Assembly (NCBI GenBank): GCA_003221695.1
Contig: QHSX01000073.1
Location: 1 to 43,977 of the forward strand
DNA: 43,977 nt
Reading direction: 5' to 3'
Source: Candidatus Rokuibacteriota bacterium
GTDB lineage: Bacteria; Methylomirabilota; Methylomirabilia; Rokubacteriales; CSP1-6
Shown: positions 32,467 to 39,586 of the stretch, one piece after another
How positions within the stretch are numbered: the stretch's first letter is position 1
Layout of the letters: the number at the start of each line of letters is the position of its first letter
Made by a program: the position numbers and the translations under genes
The notes under the pieces: model-generated
What the model was told of the DNA's origin: nothing
The model's input: only the letters and a program-made list of their open reading frames with translations
The model's database searches: none

Positions 32467-34101
32467 GTGTCGGGGCCCCACACGAGCGCCCTCGCCTTGT
32501 TCGAAGCCGCGGCCGAGCGGCGACCCGCCGCGCCCGCGATCCACTACTTCGATACGACGCTGAGCTACGGCGAGCTCGACCGGATGGCGGCAACCCTCGC
32601 GGCGTCCCTCACCGAGCTCGGCCTCGACCCGGGCGACCGGGTCGCCCTCTATCTGCAGAACGTGCCGCAGTTCGTGATCGCCCAGTGCGCCGTGTGGAAG
32701 GCAGGCGGCGTCGTCGTGCCGCTGAATCCCATGCTCAAAGAGTCCGAGCTGTCCTATCACCTGAACGACGCCGGCGCCCGTGTCCTGATCTGTCTGGAGT
32801 CCCTCTACGAGCGCACGGCGCGGCACGTCGTCCCGCAGACCGCGCTGGAGCGCGTCGTGACGACCTCCGAGCTGGACTGCTTGCCTCCCGGGGCTCCCGT
32901 GCCGCCGCTCCTGGCTGAATCGACGAAGCTCCGTTTCAGGGAGACGCACGATCTCGTCGAGCTCTGCCGGTCCCCTCGAGCGCGAGCCGCGCCGCGCCGG
33001 CCCCGAGGGGAGGACCTCGCGTTTCTCACGTACACCTCGGGGACGACGGGCACCGCGAAGGGGGCCATGAACAGCCACGCGAATGTCGTCCACAACGCGC
33101 GGGTGTACCAATCCTGGATGCAGCTCGGGCCCGACGATGTCATCCTGGGCGTCGCCCCGCTCTTCCACATCACGGGGATGATCGGTCACCTGGCCGTGGC
33201 GGCGCAGGCGGAGATCCCCGTGATCCTCTTCTACCGCTTCGACGTCGCCGAGGCGCTGCGTCTGGTCGAGCGCTGGCGGGCGACGTTCACGGTCGGCGCC
33301 ATCACGGTCTTCATCGCGATGGCCAGCCATCCGGATGTCGCGCGGAGAAACCTGACGTCACTCCGGAAGGTCTGGAGCGGCGGTGCGCCCGTGGCTCCCG
33401 CGGTCGTCGGCCGATTCCGTGAGGTGACCGGGGCCTACATCCACAATATCTACGGGATGACGGAGACGACGTCCCCGTCGCATGCCGTGCCCCTCGGCGT
33501 CGACGCGCCCGTCGATCCTGCGACGGGGGCGCTGGCGATCGGAGTGCCGGTGCCCGGGGCGGAAGCCAGGATCGTGGATCTCGAGTCCGGCACGCGCGAG
33601 CTTCCGCCGGGGGAGCTGGGCGAGATCGTGGTCAAGGGGCCGATGGTGGTGGCCGGCTACTGGGGCAAGCCGGAGGAGACCGCCTACGCGATTCGCAACG
33701 GCTGGCTTCACACGGGTGACGTGGGCAAGCGGGACGCGAGCGGCTGGTTTTACCTGGTCGATCGAAAGAAAGACCTGATCGTCGCCTCGGGCTACAAGGT
33801 CTGGCCGCGAGAGGTCGAGGACGTGCTGTACCAGCACCCGGGCATCCGGGAAGCAGCGGTCGTGGGCATCCCGGATCCGTATCGCGGAGAGACCGTCAAG
33901 GCGTTCGTCGCCCTCAAGGAGGGCTTCGAGGGAACCGTCACGGGGAACGACCTGATCGGTTTCTGCCGCGAGCGACTCGCCGCCTACAAGTATCCGCGTG
34001 AGGTCGAGATCGTGGACGAGGTCCCCAAGACCCCCTCGGGGAAGTTTCTGCGCCGCATGCTGCGCGCCGAGGGGCCGGGCTCAGACCCGAGCCGCCCTTA
34101 G
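32467..34101 (+). CDS. AMP-forming acyl-CoA synthetase
   Basis: A 544-residue ligase of the acyl-CoA synthetase (ANL) family. The P-loop LTYTSGTTGTAKGAM, the substrate region VWSGGAPV, IYGMTETTSPS (A5), WLHTGDVGKRDASGWFYLVDRKKD (A7-A8) and the C-terminal catalytic Lys in KTPSGKFLRR are intact. GTG 32467 follows the peptidase stop by 2 nt. The conserved part begins right there. It is likely specific for a short or medium chain acid, but no residue lets me say which. The gene converges on the Fis-like gene with a 4-nt overlap. Confidence 0.92.
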   Translation: MSGPHTSALALFEAAAERRPAAPAIHYFDTTLSYGELDRMAATLAASLTELGLDPGDRVALYLQNVPQFVIAQCAVWKAGGVVVPLNPMLKESELSYHLNDAGARVLICLESLYERTARHVVPQTALERVVTTSELDCLPPGAPVPPLLAESTKLRFRETHDLVELCRSPRARAAPRRPRGEDLAFLTYTSGTTGTAKGAMNSHANVVHNARVYQSWMQLGPDDVILGVAPLFHITGMIGHLAVAAQAEIPVILFYRFDVAEALRLVERWRATFTVGAITVFIAMASHPDVARRNLTSLRKVWSGGAPVAPAVVGRFREVTGAYIHNIYGMTETTSPSHAVPLGVDAPVDPATGALAIGVPVPGAEARIVDLESGTRELPPGELGEIVVKGPMVVAGYWGKPEETAYAIRNGWLHTGDVGKRDASGWFYLVDRKKDLIVASGYKVWPREVEDVLYQHPGIREAAVVGIPDPYRGETVKAFVALKEGFEGTVTGNDLIGFCRERLAAYKYPREVEIVDEVPKTPSGKFLRRMLRAEGPGSDPSRP

Positions 34102-34385
34102 GGCGACGCGGGCCTCGGTGTGACGCACCCGCGCGCCGCGCGCGGCGACGCGAGCCCGAGCTCGCGACAGCGCTTGCGGAGCGTGTTGCGGTTGAGTCCG
34201 AGCAGCCGGGCGGCGCGGAGCTGATTGCCGCGCGTCAACCCGAGGACGTACGCCAGCAGCGGGCGCTCCACCAGCTCCAGCGCCCCGCGATGCACGCGGC
34301 CGGGTTGGACAGACGTCAGCTCGTCGACGAGGCGCGGGATCGCCTCGGCGATCAGCCGCGAGGCTCCCGGCGCAGCCTCCTGCAT
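34098..34385 (-). CDS. Fis-family stand-alone DNA-binding domain
   Basis: About 95 residues from ATG 34385 (GGAG 4 nt upstream). The C-terminal half is a Fis/NtrC-type helix-turn-helix: LVERPLLAYVLGLTRGNQLRAARLLGLNRNTLRKRCRELG. The N-terminal half is too short for a receiver or AAA+ domain, so this is either a small Fis-like nucleoid regulator or the remnant of an NtrC-type activator. The open frame reaches TTG 34412. The stop overlaps the convergent acyl-CoA synthetase by 4 nt. The 164 nt upstream, to 34549, show no other gene. Confidence 0.75.
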   Translation of the reverse strand: MQEAAPGASRLIAEAIPRLVDELTSVQPGRVHRGALELVERPLLAYVLGLTRGNQLRAARLLGLNRNTLRKRCRELGLASPRAARGCVTPRPASP

Positions 34386-34549
34386 CTGCTCCACGGCCAG
34401 GCAGGCTCGCAAGGTCCATGCCCGTGCTCACGCGGACGCGACGGTCAACGGCGATGGGAATTTAGCGCCGCCGACCTCGACAGGCGCTGCCCAGGCCAGA
34501 GGCATTTGCCTATTCGGAGGGCACCGGGGGAGCCCGCCTTCGATGTCAA

Positions 34550-34921
34550 CTACCGGCCGCAGGAGAGGCGCATGCGATTCCGCGCGACCCACCTGTAGAA
34601 CCGCCGCGCGAGCGGGCGGGCGCCCGGGAGCGCGAAGAGCGCCGCGAGCCAGCCGAGCCCCCGGATACGCCGGAGCAGCTCGGGCACCGCGTCGGCGCCG
34701 CCCAGCACGCGACCGTCGGGCAGGACGAGCTGCATCGCCGTCGTGCACGCCGCGTCGGAGACCTGCGGGAAGCGCGCGCGCCGCGGCTCGGAGCGGCACG
34801 GCAGGATCTCGAGCGCCCCGCCGGAGAGCGCCAAGCGCATGAGCCAGAGCGCGCTCGCCCGGCACATCGCGCACTCGCCGTCGTAGATCAGGACGGCCGT
34901 GGCTACGGGCGGCGCCCCCAT
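34550..34921 (-). CDS. DCC-family (DUF393) thiol-disulfide oxidoreductase-like protein
   Basis: A 123-residue protein of the DCC family. The defining motif is YDGECAMCRAS (Asp14, Cys17, Cys20 region), followed by WLMRLA and the conserved GADAVPELLRRIRG. Family members have a thioredoxin-like fold and are thought to be redox proteins, but their role is not established. ATG 34921 lies within the end of the small membrane protein gene (19-nt overlap), so they are co-translated. This is the last gene of a run that starts with the Sec-containing redoxin, which fits a thiol-redox theme. Confidence 0.87.
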   Translation of the reverse strand: MGAPPVATAVLIYDGECAMCRASALWLMRLALSGGALEILPCRSEPRRARFPQVSDAACTTAMQLVLPDGRVLGGADAVPELLRRIRGLGWLAALFALPGARPLARRFYRWVARNRMRLSCGR

Positions 34922-35100
34922 CGCTTGAGCGTCCGGTAGTAGAGGACGAAGCCGGCGGCGACGGCCGCGGAGGCGACCGCCTGGACGAGCGGCGCTGCGC
35001 CGCCGCCGCGCGCGTAGAACCGCAGCTGGACGACCGCGTAGAAGAGGAAGAACGCGATCCCCGCGCCGATGAGGATGCGGTGAGCGGTGATGAGCCTCAC
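34903..35100 (-). CDS. small two-span membrane protein
   Basis: A 65-residue frame from GTG 35100 with two hydrophobic helices (ILIGAGIAFFLFYAVVQL, then LVQAVASAAVAAGFVLYY), a short Arg/Gly loop and a basic end. It starts 14 nt after the class III aminotransferase stop and overlaps the DCC gene by 19 nt. No family is recognised. Support comes from the helices and the tight packing. No clear ribosome site is seen. Confidence 0.6.
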   Translation of the reverse strand: MRLITAHRILIGAGIAFFLFYAVVQLRFYARGGGAAPLVQAVASAAVAAGFVLYYRTLKRWGRRP

Positions 35101-35114
35101 GCGGAGAGCGCGGC

Positions 35115-36497
35115 CTAGGTGCCCAGCACGGCCTTCACGGCATCCCGCGCGACCGCGCTGAGCCGGTCGACCTCCGCCTCGGTCACGACCAGAGGCGGCG
35201 CGAAATAGATCGTGTCGCCCGGGGCCGGGTGCGGCCCGACCACCGCCCGCGTGCGCGTGACGACCCCGCGCTTCATCATCTCCGCCTGGAGGCGCGCCGC
35301 CACCTTGCGGTCGCCGGCGAAGTTCTTCTGGGTCGCGCGGTCCTCGACCAGCTCGACGGCCGCCAGGAGGCCCTTGCCGCCGCGGATGTCGCCCGCGTGC
35401 GGATGGTCGTGGAACGCGACTTTGAGCCCGGTGAAGAGTCGGTCGCCCATCTTCGCCGCGTTCTCCCAGAGGCGCTCGCGCGTCATGATCTCGATGTTCT
35501 TCACGGCGACGGCGCAGCACGTGGGATGCCCGGAGTAGGTGTACGCGTGCATCCAGCGGTCCTCGGGCTTGACCGAGTCCATCGCGCCCTTGATCGCCTT
35601 CGTGATCATGATCCCGCCGAGCGGGAGATAGCCCGACGTGACGCCCTTGGCGAACGAGAGGATGTCGGGCTTCACGTTCCAGTGCATGAGCGCGAACCAC
35701 CGGCCGGTCCGGCAGAACCCGGTGATGACCTCGTCGGCGATGAGCAGCACGTTGTGCCGCGTGCAGACCTCGCGCACGCGCGGCCAGTAGTCGTCGGTCG
35801 GGTAGAGCACGCCGCCGCCGCCGTGGATCGGCTCGCCGATGAACGCGGCGACCGTGTCGGGCCCCTCGCGGAGGATCGCCTCCTCCAGCGCGCGCGCCGC
35901 CGCCTGGCCCACCGTCTCGCCGGCCTTGGCGCCCTGGAACCGGTAGGGGTAGCACGTCGGGATGTGGACGAACCCCGGCACGCGCGGCTCGAACATCTTC
36001 CAGTAGGCGCTCATCCCGGTGGCGCTCATCGCCTGGAGCGTGACGCCGTGGTAGGCCTGGTGGCGGGAGATGATCTTCACCTTGTCCGGCTTGCCGACCG
36101 CCTTCCAGTAGAAGCGCGCCGTCTTGAACGCCGACTCGTTCGCCTCGGCGCCACCGGATGCGAGGAAGACCGCCTGCATGTTGTCGTAGGTGATCTCCAT
36201 GAGGCGGTTCGCCAGCGTGATCGCGGGGATGTTGGACGAGCCCACGTAACCCGTGAAGTAGGCGAGCTCCTTCATCTGAGTGGACGCGGCGTCGGCGAGC
36301 TCGGCGCGCCCGTGCCCCACGTTGACGTTCCAGAGGCCCGCCAGCCCGTCGATGTACTCGTGGCCGCCGATGTCCCAGACCGTCGCACCGCGCCCCCGGA
36401 CGTAGATGACCGGCTCCGCGTTCTCGGAGGGATGGTGGAGCGGATGGATCAGGTGCTCCTGGTCGGCCTTCACAAGCTCGGCAGCGGTCAGCGCCAT
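35115..36497 (-). CDS. class III (omega-type) aminotransferase
   Basis: A 460-residue PLP-dependent transaminase of the class III family. Recognisable are LWNVNVGHGRAELADA, FLASGGAEANESAFKTAR (phosphate-binding), AYHGVTLQAMSATG, LLIADEVITGFCRTG (PLP Asp) and the PLP lysine in LSFAKGVTSGYLPLGG. The sequence resembles omega-amino acid:pyruvate and related transaminases. The donor is unknown. ATG 36497 has GGGGAGGA 5 nt upstream. It follows the cyclotransferase-like gene by 16 nt in the same run. Confidence 0.92.
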   Translation of the reverse strand: MALTAAELVKADQEHLIHPLHHPSENAEPVIYVRGRGATVWDIGGHEYIDGLAGLWNVNVGHGRAELADAASTQMKELAYFTGYVGSSNIPAITLANRLMEITYDNMQAVFLASGGAEANESAFKTARFYWKAVGKPDKVKIISRHQAYHGVTLQAMSATGMSAYWKMFEPRVPGFVHIPTCYPYRFQGAKAGETVGQAAARALEEAILREGPDTVAAFIGEPIHGGGGVLYPTDDYWPRVREVCTRHNVLLIADEVITGFCRTGRWFALMHWNVKPDILSFAKGVTSGYLPLGGIMITKAIKGAMDSVKPEDRWMHAYTYSGHPTCCAVAVKNIEIMTRERLWENAAKMGDRLFTGLKVAFHDHPHAGDIRGGKGLLAAVELVEDRATQKNFAGDRKVAARLQAEMMKRGVVTRTRAVVGPHPAPGDTIYFAPPLVVTEAEVDRLSAVARDAVKAVLGT

Positions 36498-36513
36498 TGC
36501 GTCCTCCCCAGCG

Positions 36514-36897
36514 TCACGAGTGGTCCCGGGCCGGACGAGCCCGGCGGTAGTCGCCGCCCGGAATCGCCACGGCACGGTGCTGCGGTCCGCGATACCAGTA
36601 CACCCACGCCCGCGCGCGCCGCCCGCTCGCGAGCGTCACGGTCGACGGGCGACGGTCGAAATTGTAACCCTCCTCGCGGTCAAGGGCCGGGAGAACTTCG
36701 GGCGCGGCGATCCGATACAGCTCACCGCGCACCGTGCCACGCCCGTCGACCAGCCCGGGATACGCCCCGAGGTCGAGCAGCCGGCCACGCACACGCCCCT
36801 CACCGACGAACGTGGCTCCGGTCGTGAGCACGCGATGCAGCCTGTAGCCGCGCATCAGCGTCCCGTACGCAAACAGGAACGCTGGGGCGACGGTCAG
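36514..36897 (-). CDS. gamma-glutamylcyclotransferase-like protein, CTG start
   Basis: A 127-residue protein of the AIG2/GGCT-like fold, which cleaves or forms cyclised gamma-glutamyl groups. The substrate-loop motif FAYGTLMRG and the catalytic Glu region LDREEGY are present. The first ATG, at 36855, lies after the YGTL motif, and no ATG, GTG or TTG lies in frame before it. The only place that restores the domain is CTG 36897, which overlaps the stop of the redoxin gene as CTGA. I therefore propose a CTG start with coupled translation. With the Sec-redoxin in front it may belong to glutathione or other gamma-glutamyl thiol metabolism. The exact substrate is not known. Confidence 0.78.
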   Translation of the reverse strand: MTVAPAFLFAYGTLMRGYRLHRVLTTGATFVGEGRVRGRLLDLGAYPGLVDGRGTVRGELYRIAAPEVLPALDREEGYNFDRRPSTVTLASGRRARAWVYWYRGPQHRAVAIPGGDYRRARPARDHS

Positions 36898-37544
36898 GAC
36901 GTGCTCACCGCCTGCAGCACGGCGCCGAGGAAGTCCTTTTCGGGGACGGCCCCCTCGAACTGCACGCGATCGTTGATGACGATCTTCGGCACACCCATGA
37001 CCTGGTAGGCGCGCGAAAGCTCGGGGAACTCGGTCGCTTCGATCGTGGTCGACCGGACCCGCTCGGAGGCGACCGCCATGTGCTGCGCCAGGCGCACGGC
37101 CCGGGGGCAGTAGGGTCAGGTCGGCGTCGAGAAGACCTTGATGTCCACGTCCGCGGCGAGCGTCCGGAGCGTCGCCAGCGTCTCCTCGGCGAGCGCCGGC
37201 TGGCCGGTGGAGGCCACCACGATCGAATCGATCAGGTTGCCGAACTCGTAACCCGACGGGATCCCGTAGAACCGTATCCCGTAGTCGCGCGCCCCTTCCA
37301 CGACGATCGCCGGCACCTGATCCACGCCGTACGCCCCGGCACGCTCGCGATCGATCGCCGGGTTGAGGACCTCCACGGTGAGCTTGTCGGAGAGCTCGGC
37401 GACCTCGCGGACGAGCGCTTCGTTCTGGCGGCAGAGGTCGCCGGCCAGGAGCTCCTGCGAGAATACGACAAGCTTCACGGGACCGGTGAGCTTCTCGAAC
37501 TCCGTGCGGACGGCGGCGCGGTCGCGCTCGGTCATGATGGACAT
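36894..37544 (-). CDS. selenocysteine-containing two-domain protein-disulfide oxidoreductase (glutaredoxin-like, UPYC)
   Basis: Two frames separated only by an in-frame TGA (37118-37116) form one 216-residue protein with two thioredoxin folds. The N-domain (1-125) has FSQELLAGDLCRQ with one Cys (38) and the cis-Pro in GVDQVPAIVV. The C-domain has KVFSTPT, then TGA, then PYCPRAVRLAQHM, and the second cis-Pro in MGVPKIVIND. The TGA stands exactly where the first Cys of the CPYC active site belongs, giving U143-P-Y-C146. Both sides keep codon use and homology, and a SECIS-like hairpin follows at once. ATG 37544 is 6 nt after a TATAAT. The gene-finder result would be two short proteins. Probably reduces disulfides or peroxides with selenol chemistry. 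The partner is unknown. It heads the run with GGCT, aminotransferase and DCC genes. Confidence 0.85.
37083..37110 (-). promoter_or_regulatory. SECIS-like hairpin after the Sec UGA
   Basis: In the mRNA, nucleotides +6 to +33 after UGA fold as CUGC/GCAG (4 bp), a small internal loop, then CCGGGC/GCCUGG (6 bp with one G-U), closed by the loop CGUGC. The loop begins 18 nt after UGA and has G and U in positions 2-3. Bacterial SECIS elements place a short stem with a G/U-containing loop about 16-37 nt after UGA, so position and loop fit. In GC-rich DNA such stems also arise by chance. Confidence 0.55.
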
Positions 37545-37550
37545 GGCGTC

Positions 37551-37556
37551 ATTATA
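37551..37556 (-). promoter_or_regulatory. -10 hexamer of the selenoprotein gene
   Basis: A perfect TATAAT on the minus strand, 6 nt before ATG 37544. Rare in this GC-rich context. No good -35 hexamer is seen. Predicts a leaderless mRNA. Confidence 0.45.
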
Positions 37557-37677
37557 CTCACCTGCTGAAATCGTGGGCGCGCGCCGCCGGCCCCTGCGCA
37601 TGCGGGCGGGCTTGCCATGAGCCGCGGTCGGTCGTAAGGTCGTAGCCCGGACCGACCCGAGTCGAGGGAGTGTCACC

Positions 37678-39549
37678 ATGAAGCCGTTCGTGATCAACCG
37701 CTACGGGCGGATCGTCTTCCCGTTCAATTTCTTCCCGGCGCTCGACTTCTCCGTGTTCGAGACGCTCGATCAGTTTGCCGCGGTGATCAAGCGCGACTTC
37801 GAGGAGAAGGCCCCGACCGAGGTCGACATCGTCGCCAGGGTCGACGCGCGCGCCTACAACGGCCGCTACGACCTGCTCCGCGACCTGGCGCTGAACCTCT
37901 TCTGGGTGAACCGCTACGCGATGACGATGTACGAGAAGCGACCGATGCGCTGGCGCGACGTCCCCCGCCAGCGCGACGACGTGTTCCTGCCGATCTTCAA
38001 GCCCTGGGACGGGGGAGAGCTGACGAGCGCGATCGAGTCCGGCTACCGCGCGCTCCCGCCGACGTGGGACGAGGGGACGGAGGACAAGATCTCGCGCATC
38101 CTCCTCGACGTCTTCCGCCACAAGAAGGGCGCGGGCGCCGAGCTTCCGGCGATCAAGCCCACGGTGTCGGAGATCCTCGCGAACCCGCGGAACCTCACCT
38201 ACCACCTGCTCGCATACGATCCCGACTACCCGGGCTACGGCCACGACGACATCATCGAATTCGCGCACCGCGTCCCCGAGCTCGAGGCGCTGATGCGCCA
38301 TGCGATGGTGCTCCACAACCAGTACCGCTGGGACCGCGCGAAGACGCGAGTGATCGAGGTCGGGAAGCTCCACCACGACGACTTCGTCGTGGTCTTCGCC
38401 CCGCGGAGCGACGAGGTCGCGCAGTTCATCCGCCGCGTCAAGGCCGGCCGGCGCGTCCCGCCCCGCCGCCCCGCGCCCCTCCCGACGAAGGCGCCGGTCG
38501 CACCGTACCCGGCGATCGACGTGCGGCGACGGTTCGCCGTCATGCCGCGCGTCGAGGCGCTCGCCGTGTACAAGGGCGAGGTCGTCTGCACCAACGACGA
38601 TCTGATCCGCAACACGGCCTACTGCTGGTCGCCGATGACGGCCAAGGAGATCGAGGAGAAGACCGGCATCGTCGAGCGGCTCTACACCGAGCTCGACCTG
38701 GACCACATCGCCCTCATCGCCGCCCAGCGCGCGCTCGCGAAGGCCGGGCGGCGGCCGGAAGAGATCGGCGCGGTGCTCTTCTGCTCGTGCACCTCCGCCA
38801 AGATGATGCCCTCGCTCGCCACGTGGCTGTCGGGGCAGCTCGGGATGCTCCAGACGCACGCGTCGTGCGACATGGTCGCGGCGTGCGCCGGCCTGCCCTA
38901 CGGCCTCTCCGAGGCGGTGCGACTGCTCCAGGAGGTCGAGCGCCCCGTGCTCGTCGTGTGCGGCGAGCGGTTCTCGGACAAGATCGGCACCGTGCGGACG
39001 TCGCGGATGATCTTCGGCGACGGCGCGGCCGCGCTCGTGATCGGGTCGGCGCCGGCCGGCGCGCCAGACATCGAGTGGTTCCAGACCTACGCGAGCGGGC
39101 CGATCAGCGAGGTGGACTCGATCATCTGGCCGAACCCGGCGTTCGACAACAACATCACCGTCTACGGGCCCGAGGTCAAGGCCCTGGTGAAGCGCTACCT
39201 CTCGCAGATGATCGCGGAGCTCCAGAAGCTCCCCCACCCCGACGGCAGCGGAGGCACGCTCCTGGACGCGATCGACCTGATCGTCCCCCACCAGGCGAAC
39301 AAGACGATGGTGCTGCACTACGCCCGGGCGGCGGGCGTCCCCGCGGAGCGGCTCTACTTCAACATCGAGCGGGTGGGCAACACCTCCTCGGCCTCCATCC
39401 CGATCGCGATCCACGACGCCGTGCGGGAGGGCGTGATCGACCGGCCCGTGCGCGTCTTCGCGCCGGGGTTCGGCGCGGGCGCCGTCGGGGGCTACGTCGT
39501 CATGCGCGTCGATCCGGCGATCGTCGACGTGCAGGGCGCGTCGGAGTAA
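37678..39549 (+). CDS. ketoacyl-synthase III (FabH-like) enzyme with unrecognised N-terminal domain
   Basis: A 623-residue protein in two parts. Residues from about 285 to the end are a FabH-like thiolase-fold enzyme with the full triad: Cys403 in VAACAG, His538 in VPHQAN and Asn568 in VGNTSS, and FGDGAAALVIG. Such enzymes condense or transfer acyl-CoA groups. Residues 1-280 match no domain I know. They are rich in aromatic residues (FPFNFFPALDFSVFETL, DPDYPGYGHDDIIEF), contain HHDDF, and lead through a proline-rich linker (PPRRPAPLPTKAPVAPYP) into the synthase. ATG 37678 has AGGGAG upstream. It is divergent from the selenoprotein. Product unknown. The C-terminal call is firm, the role is not. 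Confidence 0.85.
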   Translation: MKPFVINRYGRIVFPFNFFPALDFSVFETLDQFAAVIKRDFEEKAPTEVDIVARVDARAYNGRYDLLRDLALNLFWVNRYAMTMYEKRPMRWRDVPRQRDDVFLPIFKPWDGGELTSAIESGYRALPPTWDEGTEDKISRILLDVFRHKKGAGAELPAIKPTVSEILANPRNLTYHLLAYDPDYPGYGHDDIIEFAHRVPELEALMRHAMVLHNQYRWDRAKTRVIEVGKLHHDDFVVVFAPRSDEVAQFIRRVKAGRRVPPRRPAPLPTKAPVAPYPAIDVRRRFAVMPRVEALAVYKGEVVCTNDDLIRNTAYCWSPMTAKEIEEKTGIVERLYTELDLDHIALIAAQRALAKAGRRPEEIGAVLFCSCTSAKMMPSLATWLSGQLGMLQTHASCDMVAACAGLPYGLSEAVRLLQEVERPVLVVCGERFSDKIGTVRTSRMIFGDGAAALVIGSAPAGAPDIEWFQTYASGPISEVDSIIWPNPAFDNNITVYGPEVKALVKRYLSQMIAELQKLPHPDGSGGTLLDAIDLIVPHQANKTMVLHYARAAGVPAERLYFNIERVGNTSSASIPIAIHDAVREGVIDRPVRVFAPGFGAGAVGGYVVMRVDPAIVDVQGASE

Positions 39550-39552
39550 CCG

Positions 39553-39584
39553 CGGTTCGCGCGGCGGCTTTGCCGCCGCAACCG
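39553..39584. terminator. hairpin between convergent genes
   Basis: Perfect 8-bp stem GCGGCGGC/GCCGCCGC with loop TTT, extended after a CGC bulge by CGGTT/AACCG. It fills the 37-nt gap between the stops of the synthase and the TPP-fold gene. There is no T-run, so factor-independent termination is uncertain, but the position suits a two-way terminator. Confidence 0.55.
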
Positions 39585-39586
39585 AA

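Noticed and set aside
34386-34549. Coding sequence between the Fis-like and DCC genes
   Set aside because: Frames here are short, without start signals or motifs. I see nothing in it.
36894-37097. Two separate genes (a short glutaredoxin starting at ATG 37097 and an upstream protein ending at 37116)
   Set aside because: The TGA falls inside the CxxC motif, the two halves join without loss, and the downstream piece alone would lack its redox centre.
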